From DASSUW01 sp963835525 (GTDB lineage: Bacteria > Actinomycetota > Thermoleophilia > Solirubrobacterales > Solirubrobacteraceae), in assembly GCA_963835525.1 (NCBI GenBank), contig CAWIFM010000001.1, positions 248,001 through 312,000 on the forward strand: DNA of 64,000 bases. The letters run 5' to 3'. A program made the translations under genes and the position numbers. The notes beneath the pieces were generated by a model that was given only the letters and a program-made list of their open reading frames with translations, did no database searches and had not been told where the DNA came from. The stretch's first letter is position 1; the number at the start of each line of letters is the position of its first letter. Shown here one piece after another: positions 51,174 to 60,625 of the stretch.

Positions 51174-52423
51174 AGGCCGTTCTCGCCTTCGCGCTGGTCC
51201 TGTCGCTCGCCGCGTGCAGCGCGCCCGAGCAGGCCACGCGCGACGTCGACCAGGGGCCGATCACCGTCGGTCTGCTGTCGCCCACCAGCGGGGCGGTCGC
51301 CGCCGCCGGCACCGACATGAAGAACGGCTGGGAGCTGTGGTTCCGCCTGAACGGCGACACGGTCGCGGGCCGCGAGATCGAGACCATCCACGAGGACACG
51401 GCGGGCGATCCCACGACCGCGCTCACCAAGGCGCGCCGGCTCGTCGAGCAGGAGGGCTCGAAGATCCTCGCCGGGCCGCTGCTGGCCAACGAGGGCTATG
51501 CGCTGGCCGGCTACGTCAAGGAGACGGCCGACCTCGTCGCCCTCAACCCGGTCTCGTCGTCGGACGACCTCAGCCAGCGCAAGCGGGTCCCCACCTACAT
51601 CCGCACCGGCGGCTGGCAGAGCTCGACGCCGACGCACGCGGCCGGCGTGTGGGCGGCCGAGCACGGCTGGAAGCGCGTCGCCACGCTGTGCAACGACTAC
51701 GCCTTCGGCTACGAGAGCTGCGCGGGCTTCGTCAACACCTTCACCGACAAGGGCGGCGAGGTCGTCAAGCAGCTCTACGCGCCGCTCGGCACGTCCGACT
51801 ACTCCTCCTACGTCGCCCAGATCGACCCCGACGAGGTCGACGGCGTGTTCGTCGAGACCGTCGGCGCCGACTCGCCGCGCTTCCTGGCGGCCTGGGACAG
51901 CCTCGGCTTCAAGGACAAGGTGGAGTTGATCGCCAACGAGACCACTGTCGAGCAGTCGGCGCTGCGCACGATCAAGGGCGACGGCCCGCTCGGGCTGATG
52001 TCGTTCGGCCACTACGCCGAGGGCCGCGAGGATCCGGCGACGGCGGACTTCGTGCGCGAGTACCAGAAGGCGTACGGGATGCGGCCCTCCTACTACGCGT
52101 GCGCGACGTACACGGCCGCGCAGTGGCTGACCACGGCGCTCGAGGAGACGGGCGGCAGGATCGCCGACACCGACGCGCTGGTGAAGGCGATCGAGGGCGT
52201 CCAGCTCCAGGACACGTGCTTCGGCCCGATGAAGCTCGACCAGTGGGGCGGCACGGTGGCCAACATCTACCTGCGCAAGGTCGTCCGCGCCGACGACGGC
52301 GGGCTCGTCAACCAGGTCGAGCGCGCGGAGAAGGACGTGAGCCAGTTCTGGGACTACGACCCCGAGGCGTTCCTGAAGCAGCCCGTCTACTCGCGCGGGT
52401 ACCAGGGGACGGACTGGCCGTGA
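51170..52423 (+). CDS. ABC transporter substrate-binding protein (LivK/amide-binding family), lipoprotein
   Basis: 417 residues. Signal peptide with lipobox LAAC at about residues 13-16, then PITVGLLSPTSGAVAAAGTD, the type I periplasmic binding fold of the leucine/amide family (LivK, AmiC, UrtA). The central VATLCNDYAFGYESCAGFVN and YYACATYTAAQWLTTALEET complete the two lobes. GTG start overlapping LivM. The ligand is unknown; the family covers branched amino acids, short amides, urea and aromatic acids. Confidence 0.87.
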   Translation: MKAVLAFALVLSLAACSAPEQATRDVDQGPITVGLLSPTSGAVAAAGTDMKNGWELWFRLNGDTVAGREIETIHEDTAGDPTTALTKARRLVEQEGSKILAGPLLANEGYALAGYVKETADLVALNPVSSSDDLSQRKRVPTYIRTGGWQSSTPTHAAGVWAAEHGWKRVATLCNDYAFGYESCAGFVNTFTDKGGEVVKQLYAPLGTSDYSSYVAQIDPDEVDGVFVETVGADSPRFLAAWDSLGFKDKVELIANETTVEQSALRTIKGDGPLGLMSFGHYAEGREDPATADFVREYQKAYGMRPSYYACATYTAAQWLTTALEETGGRIADTDALVKAIEGVQLQDTCFGPMKLDQWGGTVANIYLRKVVRADDGGLVNQVERAEKDVSQFWDYDPEAFLKQPVYSRGYQGTDWP

Positions 52424-53165
52424 CCGCCGTCCTTCAGCTCGACGGGGTCACCCGGCGCTACGGCGGCGTCTGCGCCGTCGACGACGTGACGCTCGAGGTC
52501 GCCGGCGGCGAGCGGCACGTCGTGATCGGCCCCAACGGCGCCGGCAAGACGACCCTGTTCAAGCTCATCTCGCGGCTCGAGTCCGTGTCCGAAGGCCGGA
52601 TCCGCGTGTTCGACCGCGACGTCACGCGCATGTCCCCGCACCGGGTCGCGCACCTCGGGCTCGCCCGCACGTACCAGATCACCCAGGTGTTCGGGGCGTT
52701 GAGCGTGGTCGAGAACGTGCTGCTCGCGGTCCAGGGGCCGCTGGCCAGCAAGTTCCGCATGCTGCGGCCCGCGCTCGGCCAGCGCGCGCTGGTCGCCAAG
52801 GCGCGCGAGACGCTCGACCGCGTCGGCCTCGGCCACCGGATCGACCGGCTCGCCGCCGAGCTCGGCCACGGCGAGCAGCGCCAGCTCGAGCTCGGCCTCG
52901 CGCTGGCCTCCGACCCCAAGCTGCTGCTGCTCGACGAGCCGGCGGCCGGCCTCTCCGGCGCCGACCGCACCACGATCCGCGACCTCGTCCGCGGCCTGCC
53001 CGAGGACGTCACGGTGCTGCTCATCGAGCACGACATGGAGCTCGCGCTCGGGCTCGCCGACCGCGTCACGTGCCTCCACAACGGCGCGCTGGTCGCGCAG
53101 GGCACGCCGGACGAGATCAAGGCCGACGAGCGCGTGAAGGACATCTACCTGGGCCGGGGCGAGTG

Positions 53166-53166
<1 letters not shown>
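52420..53166 (+). CDS. livG: Branched-chain amino acid-type ABC transporter ATPase (LivG-like)
   Basis: 248 residues. Walker A GPNGAGKTT, signature LGHGEQRQLELGLAL (LivG-type variant of LSGGQ), Walker B LLLLDEPAAGL and switch His LLIEHDMELAL. GTG start overlapping the receptor stop. The family's extra C-terminal arm (GTPDEIKADERVKDIYLG) is present. Pairs with the LivF-like ATPase that follows. Confidence 0.88.
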
Positions 53167-53864
<698 letters not shown>

Positions 53865-53890
53865 CGCCGGTACGCTCCGGCGCGGGAAGC

Positions 53891-55156
53891 ATGGCGCCGG
53901 TACGCACCGCTCAGTTGGATCCGCAGCGTGACTTCGAGCGGCTGCGCGCTGCGGCGCGGCGGCGGTTCATCGCGCGGGCGCGGCGGGCCGGCCAGCAGGC
54001 CTTCCACGACCTCGACGACGCGGCCGACGAGGCGTACCAGGAGGCGTGGCTCGAGCTCACTCGGCGGCCCGCGCCGCCGGTCGACGACCCCGCCGGCTAC
54101 GTCGCCGGCATCATGTGGCACCGGTTCCACCGGCGCGAGCTGCGACCGGTTCGCGCACCCGCGGCGCCGCTCGACGACCGGCTCGCGGGCGGCGGTCCGG
54201 CGCCCGACGAGGTGGCCGTCGCGCGCGAGACGCTGTGGACGGTGCAGGAGGCGCTGTCCGATCTGCCCGACCGGGAGCGCGCCGCCGTGCTGCTGCGGTC
54301 GCTGGGCCTCGGGCTCGACGACGTCGCGGCCAGCCTCGGGGTCAGCGCGCGCCGGGCGCGCAAGCTCTCCGACAGCGGCCACCGCCGGCTCGCCCGCGAG
54401 CTCGAGGCCGCGAGCGCGGGCGAGCGCTGCGCCGGGGTCGCCAGCACGCTGCGCGCGCTGTCGCTCGGCTGGGAGATCGCGGGGCGCCGCCGGGCGCGGC
54501 TCGAGGGTCATCTCGCGTCGTGCCCGGCGTGTCGCGCCACCGTCGCCGCTCTCCGCCGCGAGGGCAGCCTGGCGGCCTTGCCGGTCGTGCTCGCCGGCAC
54601 GCCGGCGGAGGGGCTCGCCGAACGCGCCGCACAGGCCGCGGCGCGCGTCTGGGAGCGCGCGTCGGCCGGCAGCGCCGAGGCGTCGGCCGGTGTGCTCGGG
54701 GGCGCGCTGGTCACGAAGGTCGTCGCGGGCTGCGTCGCGGCGGGCGTCGTCGCCGGGTGCGTGGCGATCGCGACCGGCGACGATCCGGCTCCGGCTCCGA
54801 CGTCGGCCCGCACGGCCGCGCCGCCGGCGCAGGCTGCGCTGGCGAGCGTCGCGCCGGCACGGGTGGCAGGCGCGAGCAGCGTCGCGGCGCGGCCCGCCGA
54901 GCGCGTCCGCCGCGCTCGGCAGCGCGCTCGCGAGGCCGCGCGGTCGGTCCGCCGGGCACAGCGGCGCACGGCGCAGGCCGTGCAGCGCACGCGGGAGGCC
55001 CAGCAGAAGGTGCAGCAGGCGCAACAGCGGACCGAGCAGGCGCAGGCGAACACGCAGCAGGCGCAGGAGCGGATCGCCGAGGCCCAGGCCCAGGTCGAGC
55101 GCGCCACGACGGACGTCGATCAGGCCCTGGAGAAGGCCTTCGGTGGCGCGCCGTAG
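53891..55156 (+). CDS. ECF-sigma-like protein fused to ZAS zinc finger, membrane segment and coiled coil
   Basis: 421 residues. Sigma region 2 at about 10-75 (AFHDLDDAADEAYQEAWLEL), region 4 at about 110-165 (ALSDLPDRERAAVLLRSLGL, DDVAASLGVSARRARKL), then an anti-sigma-type zinc motif H-x3-C-x2-C (GHLASCPACRATV), one hydrophobic helix (KVVAGCVAAGVVAGCVAI), a low-complexity Ala/Pro stretch and a Gln-rich coiled coil. So a sigma factor and its usual anti-sigma module are in one chain, tethered to the membrane. Region 2 is weak (RFIARARRAGQQ..), so promoter recognition may have changed. Release by proteolysis is inferred. Confidence 0.75.
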   Translation: MAPVRTAQLDPQRDFERLRAAARRRFIARARRAGQQAFHDLDDAADEAYQEAWLELTRRPAPPVDDPAGYVAGIMWHRFHRRELRPVRAPAAPLDDRLAGGGPAPDEVAVARETLWTVQEALSDLPDRERAAVLLRSLGLGLDDVAASLGVSARRARKLSDSGHRRLARELEAASAGERCAGVASTLRALSLGWEIAGRRRARLEGHLASCPACRATVAALRREGSLAALPVVLAGTPAEGLAERAAQAAARVWERASAGSAEASAGVLGGALVTKVVAGCVAAGVVAGCVAIATGDDPAPAPTSARTAAPPAQAALASVAPARVAGASSVAARPAERVRRARQRAREAARSVRRAQRRTAQAVQRTREAQQKVQQAQQRTEQAQANTQQAQERIAEAQAQVERATTDVDQALEKAFGGAP

Positions 55157-55225
55157 GCAAGTCGGGGGGGCGGTTCGCTCCCGCCGTGGACACCCATGCT
55201 CATGACCCACCACCAAGGAGCGACC

Positions 55226-55648
55226 ATGCCCCGGCGCCTGCTCATCGCTGCGCTCGTGCCCGCCACGTGCCTCGCCCTCGCCGCCGCCGCCCTCGCCGCC
55301 GACATCATCCGCGGCGACTCGGCCCCGAACACCCTGCGCGGCACCTCGGGGGCGGACCGGATGTACGGCATGGGGGGCGCCGACCGCATCACCGGGCGCG
55401 GCGGTGGCGATCTCATCTACGGCGGCAGCGCCGCCGACCGCGTGTCCGGGGGCGCGGGCGCCGACAAGCTCTACGGCGGATCCGGTGGCGACCGCCTCAC
55501 GGGCGGCGCCGGCCAGGACGTGATCTACGGCGGCAGCGGGGGCGATCGCATCTTCGCCCGGGACGGCGGATTCGACGCGATCTACTGCGGAAGCGGCAAC
55601 GACGCCGTCGAGAAGGACGCGATCGACTACGCGGCGGCTTGCGAGTAG
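55226..55648 (+). CDS. Secreted RTX-like (hemolysin-type calcium-binding repeat) protein
   Basis: 140 residues. Signal peptide (RRLLIAALVPATCLALAAAALA) followed by about nine GGxGxDxUx-type nonapeptide repeats: GTSGADRMYG, GMGGADRITG, GRGGGDLIYG, GGSAADRVSG and so on, which form a calcium-binding beta roll. Exported without a visible enzymatic domain; probably a cell-surface or matrix protein. AAGGAG precedes ATG 55226; an in-frame ATG at 55196 is less likely. Its last 22 bases overlap the convergent oxidoreductase. Confidence 0.82.
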   Translation: MPRRLLIAALVPATCLALAAAALAADIIRGDSAPNTLRGTSGADRMYGMGGADRITGRGGGDLIYGGSAADRVSGGAGADKLYGGSGGDRLTGGAGQDVIYGGSGGDRIFARDGGFDAIYCGSGNDAVEKDAIDYAAACE

Positions 55649-56781
55649 GACCGCGCAACGATGTCATCCCGCCCACCCGGCCCGGGCAGCGCCGCCGAGG
55701 GCGGCGCGATGTCGAGGTAGTGCCGGAACGCCCAGTGCGACACCCGGTTCCGCTCAAACAACCGCACGAGCCCGTTCATCGGCGGCCCGTGCAACCGTCG
55801 CACGGACTGCTGCGCGTGGTACATGGACTCGAACGGCAGCCTATGGCGCGCCGAGAACGCGTGATAGCGCGCCAGCGCCGCGGCTAGGTCCTGGCGGCCG
55901 TCGAGCACGGCCCGGAGCTCGCGCCCGCAGGCGACGCCGAAGTAGAGGGCGGTGCGGATGCCCTCGGCGGTCAGCGGCAGGCAGTGGCCGGCCGAGTCGC
56001 CGACGAAGAACACGCCGTCCGCGGTGGCAGGCCGGAGCCGGTGCGGGATCCAGTTGCCCTGGAAGCGCACCGCGTCGGCCTCCACGTCGGCGGCCAGCGT
56101 CAAGGTCGGGTCCTTGACGTGCAGGCGCGGGTCGAACGAGCCGACGCCGATCCGCAGCTCGTCGCGCGCCGGGAACGACCAGCCGTAGCCGGGCGAGATG
56201 TAGCGGCGGTCGAGCCACAGCTCGAGGTCGTCGCCGGTCCCCTGCGGATGCACCTCCAGCCCGCGCGACAGCGCAGCCTCCGGCGGCTGGATGTTGTCGC
56301 CCGGCCCGAGCACCCGCCGCCAGCCGAGCGCGTCCACGATCACGCGCGCGCGAACGTCGCCGCGGTCGGTATGGACGACGTTGCCGGTCCGCCCGTTCAC
56401 CTTCGCGGTCTCGAACCGGGCGGCGCCGCTCTGGTCCCACAGCAGTCCGCACAGCGTCCGGTAGTCGAACGTCGAGAACGTCCACGGCAGCGGCCAGCGG
56501 GCGGTCGCCCGAGGCGTGTGGACGAGCAGCGATCCGAAGGTCTGGCGGATCGATTCAGAGAGGCCGAGGTTGTGCAGCCACTCGGTCGGGGCGGCGCACG
56601 CCGAGGTCTGCCGCTCGCCGATCTCGTAGCGGTCCAGCACGAGCACGGAGGCGCCGCTCGCGCGTAACTCACGCGCGACCGCCAGCCCCGCGAAGGAGGC
56701 GCCGCAGATCAGGACGTCGGTGGCGGCGTCCGAGGCGAAGCGCGTGCGCTCGGCGCCGCGCTTCGTTGCACGGACGGGCAT
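55627..56781 (-). CDS. FAD-dependent oxidoreductase (geranylgeranyl reductase/halogenase-like)
   Basis: 384 residues. FAD-binding Rossmann motif DVLICGASFAGLAVARELRA (a GxSxxG variant), then VDALGWRRVLGPGD and the second FAD loop VFFVGDSAGHCLPLTAEGIR typical of p-hydroxybenzoate hydroxylase/geranylgeranyl-reductase folds. The reaction may be reduction of an isoprenoid or hydroxylation of a small aromatic. ATG 56781 lies 45 bases from the rpsA start on the other strand. 3' end overlaps the RTX-like gene. Confidence 0.82.
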   Translation of the reverse strand: MPVRATKRGAERTRFASDAATDVLICGASFAGLAVARELRASGASVLVLDRYEIGERQTSACAAPTEWLHNLGLSESIRQTFGSLLVHTPRATARWPLPWTFSTFDYRTLCGLLWDQSGAARFETAKVNGRTGNVVHTDRGDVRARVIVDALGWRRVLGPGDNIQPPEAALSRGLEVHPQGTGDDLELWLDRRYISPGYGWSFPARDELRIGVGSFDPRLHVKDPTLTLAADVEADAVRFQGNWIPHRLRPATADGVFFVGDSAGHCLPLTAEGIRTALYFGVACGRELRAVLDGRQDLAAALARYHAFSARHRLPFESMYHAQQSVRRLHGPPMNGLVRLFERNRVSHWAFRHYLDIAPPSAALPGPGGRDDIVARSYSQAAA

Positions 56782-56825
56782 ACGGTGAAGATCGCTACAG
56801 TATCTGGCCGCTAATGGAAGCCACA

Positions 56826-58322
56826 ATGACCCCTCCCACCGACACCGAGACCGACGCCAAGGTCGTCGAGGGCAGCGACGGGTTGCTGCTTGAGATCGAC
56901 GGCCAGATCGTCCCGAATTACGACGCCACGATCGTCCCCTTCGAGGAGGGCGACGTCGTCACCGGCAAGGTGGTGCGGATCGACAAGGACGAGGTCCTCG
57001 TCGACATCGGTTACAAGAGCGAGGGCGTCATCCCCTCCGGCGAGCTGTCGATCCGCAAGTCGGTCGACACCTCGGAGGAGGTCGAGCTCGGCGAGGAGGT
57101 CGACGCGCTGGTCCTCACCAAGGAGGACCAGGACGGCCGGCTGATCCTGTCCAAGAAGCGCGCCCGCTTCGAGCGCGCCTGGCGCCGCATAGAGGCCGCC
57201 GCCGAGTCCGGCGAGCCGGTCATCGGTGCCGTGATCGAGGTCGTCAAGGGCGGCCTGATCATCGACCTCGGGGTGCGTGGCTTCCTTCCCGCTTCGCTCG
57301 TCGACATCCGGCGCGTGCCGAACCTCGACGAGTACCTGGGCCAGAACATCCAGTGCAAGGTCATAGAGCTCAACCGCTCGCGCAACAACGTGGTGCTCAG
57401 CCGTCGCGCCGTGCTCGAGGAGGAGCGCAAGGAGCAGCGCCAGGCGATCCTGGAGCGCCTCCAGCCGGGCCTGATCATCGAGGGCCAGATCTCCAACATC
57501 GTCGACTTCGGCGCCTTCGTCGATCTCGACGGGATCGACGGCCTGATCCACATCTCCGAGCTGAGCTGGTCGCACGTCAACCACCCGAGCGAGATCCTCT
57601 CGATCGGCGACACCGTGCAGGTCAAGGTGCTCGACATAGACCGCGACCGCCAGCGCATCTCCCTGGGCCTCAAGCAGACCCAGGAGGATCCGTGGCAGCG
57701 CGTGGTCGACACCTACAACGTGGGTGACGAGCTCGAGGGCACGGTCACCAAGGTCGTCGCGTTCGGCGCGTTCGTGGAGATCCTCGAGGGCGTCGAGGGG
57801 CTCGTGCACATCTCCGAGCTCGCCCAGCAGCACGTAGAGAACCCGCGCGAGATCGTCCAGCCGGGCGACGAGGTGAAGGTGAAGATCCTCGAGATCGACT
57901 CCGAGCGCCGCCGCCTGTCGCTGTCGATCAAGCGCGTCGAGGGCCAGGTGCTCGAGCGCCGGGTGCTCGCCGACGCCGACATCGAGAACGTGCCCGAGCT
58001 GGGCCTCTCCGAGGACGTGTTCGCGGCGCAGGGCGAGGTCGCCGAGCAGGAGGCCCCCGAGGTCGACGCCGAGGCGCCGGTCGAGGAGGCCCCGGAGGCC
58101 GAGGCCGAGGCGCCCGTCGAGGAGGCCACTGAGGCCGAGGCCGAGGCGCTGGTCGAGGAGGCCCCTGAGGCCGAGGCCGAGGCGCCGGTCGAGGAGGCCC
58201 CTGAGGCCGAGGCCGAGGCGCCGGTCGAGGAGGCCCCCGAGGCCGAAGCGCCCGCCGAGGAGCCCGAGGCCGAGGCTGCGCCGGAGCCCGAGGCCGAGTC
58301 CGAGGACTCCGAGAAGAGCTGA
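56826..58322 (+). CDS. rpsA: 30S ribosomal protein S1
   Basis: 498 residues. Four S1 RNA-binding domains at about 35-105, 120-190, 205-280 and 290-370, each with the G-x-V..I...GAFV / HISEL pattern (for example NIVDFGAFVDLDGIDGLIHI). Helps translation initiation on weak or structured leaders. The C-terminal 120 residues are an acidic Glu/Ala repeat tail. GGAAG precedes ATG 56826; ATG 56814 is an alternative. Housekeeping gene at the right edge of the catabolic island; coaE follows by overlap, as in many actinobacteria. Confidence 0.93.
   Translation: MTPPTDTETDAKVVEGSDGLLLEIDGQIVPNYDATIVPFEEGDVVTGKVVRIDKDEVLVDIGYKSEGVIPSGELSIRKSVDTSEEVELGEEVDALVLTKEDQDGRLILSKKRARFERAWRRIEAAAESGEPVIGAVIEVVKGGLIIDLGVRGFLPASLVDIRRVPNLDEYLGQNIQCKVIELNRSRNNVVLSRRAVLEEERKEQRQAILERLQPGLIIEGQISNIVDFGAFVDLDGIDGLIHISELSWSHVNHPSEILSIGDTVQVKVLDIDRDRQRISLGLKQTQEDPWQRVVDTYNVGDELEGTVTKVVAFGAFVEILEGVEGLVHISELAQQHVENPREIVQPGDEVKVKILEIDSERRRLSLSIKRVEGQVLERRVLADADIENVPELGLSEDVFAAQGEVAEQEAPEVDAEAPVEEAPEAEAEAPVEEATEAEAEALVEEAPEAEAEAPVEEAPEAEAEAPVEEAPEAEAPAEEPEAEAAPEPEAESEDSEKS
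58056..58271 (+). repeat. 36-bp tandem repeat in the rpsA 3' end
   Basis: Five near-identical 36-bp units plus a degenerate sixth encode PEAEAEAPVEEA-type dodecapeptides (first unit PEVDAEAPVEEA, third TEAEAEALVEEA). Differences between units are few and mostly synonymous, which suggests recent slippage. The repeat gives S1 a long, strongly acidic and probably disordered tail. Confidence 0.85.
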
Positions 58323-58912
58323 GCGCGCCGCCGTTCGTCGGCCTGACCGGCGGCATTGGCGCCGGTAAGTCGGAGGCCCTGGCGGCGCTCGGTCGCCTGG
58401 GCGCGGCCACGCTGTCCGCCGACGCCGTGGTGCACGAGCTCTACCGCAACCCCGAGATCCACGCCGCCGTGGTCAAGCGCTGGGGCGACGAGGTCGCCCC
58501 CGGCGGTGTGGTCGACCGCCCGGCGGTCGCCCAGCGCGCCTTCGCGACCGACGACGAGCGCGCCTGGCTCGAGGGCCTACTGTGGCCCAAGGTGGGGGAG
58601 CGGATCGCGGAATGGCGCGCCATCGAGTCGACGCGCGAGCCCGCGCCGCCCGCGCTGGTCGTCGAGGTGCCGCTCCTGTTCGAGGCGGGCAGCGACGCCG
58701 CCTACGACGCGACGATCGCGGTCATCGCCGACGACGTCGTCCGGGCGGACCGCGCCGCGGCCCGCGGTCACGAGGCTGTCGACGAGCGGACCGCCCGCCA
58801 GCTCCCGCAGCACGAAAAGGCGCAGCGAGCGACCTACGTCGTGCACAACTCCGGCACGCTGCAAGAGTTGGAGCAGGAGCTGTCCTCCGTACTCGCGAAG
58901 CTGACGTCGTGA
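58319..58912 (+). CDS. coaE: Dephospho-CoA kinase, apparent CTG start
   Basis: 197 residues. P-loop GLTGGIGAGKSEALAALGR at residues 7-25, LSADAVVHELY (substrate Asp), LVVEVPLLFEAG and a C-terminal LID with RAAARGHEAVDERTARQ. Last step of coenzyme A synthesis. The P-loop lies upstream of every ATG, GTG or TTG in this frame; the only start giving the full protein is CTG at 58319, overlapping the rpsA stop (CTGA) just as other genes here use ATGA or GTGA. GAGAAGAG precedes it. Starting at GTG 58427 would delete the ATP site. Confidence 0.9.
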   Translation: MSAPPFVGLTGGIGAGKSEALAALGRLGAATLSADAVVHELYRNPEIHAAVVKRWGDEVAPGGVVDRPAVAQRAFATDDERAWLEGLLWPKVGERIAEWRAIESTREPAPPALVVEVPLLFEAGSDAAYDATIAVIADDVVRADRAAARGHEAVDERTARQLPQHEKAQRATYVVHNSGTLQELEQELSSVLAKLTS

Positions 58913-59547
58913 GCGCCCACGCACAAGCCCGTCCCCGCCCTCGCCGCCGGTCGCGCCGGACCAATGTCCTGCGCCGGCGCGCGCTGCTGCTCGGCTTCGT
59001 CGTGGCCGCGACCGCGGTCGTCATGGCGATCCTCTCGCCGTGGGCGGACAAGGCGGTGCAGGAGATCAGCCTCCCGCTGCGCCACGACGACATCATCCGC
59101 CAGCAGGCGGAGGACAAGAACCTCGATCCGTCGCTGATCGCGGGCGTCATCTACGTCGAGTCGCGCTTCCGCGACCAGACCTCGCACGTCGGCGCCAAGG
59201 GCCTGATGCAGATCATGCCCGCGACCGCCGACTACATCGCCCGCAAGTCCGGCGGCACCGAGTTCGAGCAGGGCGACCTGGCGACGCCGCAGATCAACAT
59301 CGCCTACGGCTCGTGGTACCTGCGCTACCTCCTCGACCACTACCACGGGAACACGATCCTCGCGCTCGCCGCCTACAACGGCGGCGAGGGCAAGGTCGAC
59401 GAGTGGTGGCGCAACGCGTCCGACCGCGGCGAGCGCTTCCGCGTCGCCGACCACATCCCGTTCCCGGAGACGCGCGCGTACGTCGGCAAGGTGCTGTCCG
59501 CCCGCCGCGCCTACCGGCGCGAGTACGCGAAGGAGCTCGGCCTGTGA
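58909..59547 (+). CDS. Lytic transglycosylase, membrane-anchored
   Basis: 212 residues. An N-terminal anchor helix at about 24-43 (RRRALLLGFVVAATAVVMAI) after a basic lead, then a soluble transglycosylase (SLT) domain: LDPSLIAGVIYVESRFRDQT with the catalytic Glu, GAKGLMQIMPATADYI and ALAAYNGGEGKVDEW. Cleaves peptidoglycan glycan strands with formation of anhydro ends. GTG start overlaps the coaE stop (GTGA); the stop overlaps the aldo/keto reductase GTG. Confidence 0.9.
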   Translation: MSAHAQARPRPRRRSRRTNVLRRRALLLGFVVAATAVVMAILSPWADKAVQEISLPLRHDDIIRQQAEDKNLDPSLIAGVIYVESRFRDQTSHVGAKGLMQIMPATADYIARKSGGTEFEQGDLATPQINIAYGSWYLRYLLDHYHGNTILALAAYNGGEGKVDEWWRNASDRGERFRVADHIPFPETRAYVGKVLSARRAYRREYAKELGL

Positions 59548-60512
59548 ACCACCGCAAGCTCGGCCGCACCGGCCTCGAGGTATCGGAGATCGGCTACGGC
59601 GCCTGGGGCATCGGCAAGACGATGTGGCTCGGCGCCGACGACGACGAGTCGCTGCGCGCCCTCAACCGCGCCATCGACCTCGGCGTGAACCTGATCGATA
59701 CGGCGCTCGGCTACGGCAACGGCCACAGCGAGCAGCTCGTCGGGCAGGTCGTGCGCGAGCGCTCCGAGGACATCGTGGTCACGACCAAGATCCCGCCGAA
59801 GAACATGACGTGGCCGGCGCCCGACGGGATCGATCCCGAGGCGGCCTTCCCGGCCGAGTGGGTTCGCAGCTGCACCGAGCGCTCGCTGAGCAACCTCGGC
59901 CTCGAGACCGTCGACGTCCAGCAGTTCCACGTCTGGTCGGACGAGTGGGTCGGGCGCGGCACGTGGCTCGAGGGGATCGAGGCCCTGAAGTCCGAGGGCA
60001 AGATCCGCGCCTTCGGCGTCTCGATCAACGACCACCAGCCGTCGAACGCGATCAAGCTGATCGAGAGCGGCGCGGTCGACACCGTCCAGGTCATCTACAA
60101 CGTCTTCGACCAGTCGCCCGAGGACGAGCTCTTCGACGCCTGCCTCTCGCACGGGGTGGGCGTCCTCGCGCGCGTGCCGTTCGACGAAGGCTCGCTGACC
60201 GGCACGATCGGGCCCGACAGCGAGTTCCCGGAGGGCGACTTCCGCAACCGCTACTTCGGCGGCGATCGCCTGCAGCAGGTCGACGAGCGCGTGGAGGCGA
60301 TCGTCGGCGAGCTCGGGATCGAGCGCGACCAGCTCGCCGAGGTCGCGCTCCGCTACATCCTCTCGCATCCGGCGGTGTCGTCCGCCATTCCGGGCATGCG
60401 GTCGGTGCGCAATGTGGAGCGCAACGCGGCGGTGGGGGACGGGCGTGGCCTGCCGGAGGAGCAGGTGGCTGCCTTGAAGAAGCACCGCTGGGTCCGGGAC
60501 TTCTACCGGTAG
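59544..60512 (+). CDS. Aldo/keto reductase
   Basis: 322 residues, TIM-barrel oxidoreductase. KLGRTGLEVSEIGYGAWGIG, NLIDTALGYGNGHSEQLVGQ (catalytic Asp/Tyr), VVTTKIPP (Lys), DVQQFHVW (His) and AIPGMRSVRNVERNAAV (NADP phosphate binding). Reduces an aldehyde or ketone with NADPH. GTG start overlapping the transglycosylase stop. Followed by the structured repeat copy B. Confidence 0.9.
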   Translation: MNHRKLGRTGLEVSEIGYGAWGIGKTMWLGADDDESLRALNRAIDLGVNLIDTALGYGNGHSEQLVGQVVRERSEDIVVTTKIPPKNMTWPAPDGIDPEAAFPAEWVRSCTERSLSNLGLETVDVQQFHVWSDEWVGRGTWLEGIEALKSEGKIRAFGVSINDHQPSNAIKLIESGAVDTVQVIYNVFDQSPEDELFDACLSHGVGVLARVPFDEGSLTGTIGPDSEFPEGDFRNRYFGGDRLQQVDERVEAIVGELGIERDQLAEVALRYILSHPAVSSAIPGMRSVRNVERNAAVGDGRGLPEEQVAALKKHRWVRDFYR

Positions 60513-60520
60513 CGGCAGCA

Positions 60521-60625
60521 CGGTTTTCCACGAAGCATCCTGCCCAAGGGTCGTCTGACGACCCCTATCCAGGACAGTTCGCCGAAATCGCCCGAAATCG
60601 ACGCTCCCCTACCCAGCCGCAGTTA
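60521..60625. repeat. Structured intergenic repeat (copy B)
   Basis: CGGTTTTCC (60521-60529) and GAAGCATCCTG (60532-60542), then GGGTCGT-CTG-ACGACCC (60548-60564, a 7-bp stem), CCTATCCAGGACAGTTCG, and after a spacer the tail CTCCCCTACCCAGCCGCAGT (to 60625). It aligns base for base with the core of the element at 18101-18165, and its tail with 26349-26383. Located between converging genes, it could end transcription on both strands. Confidence 0.65.
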
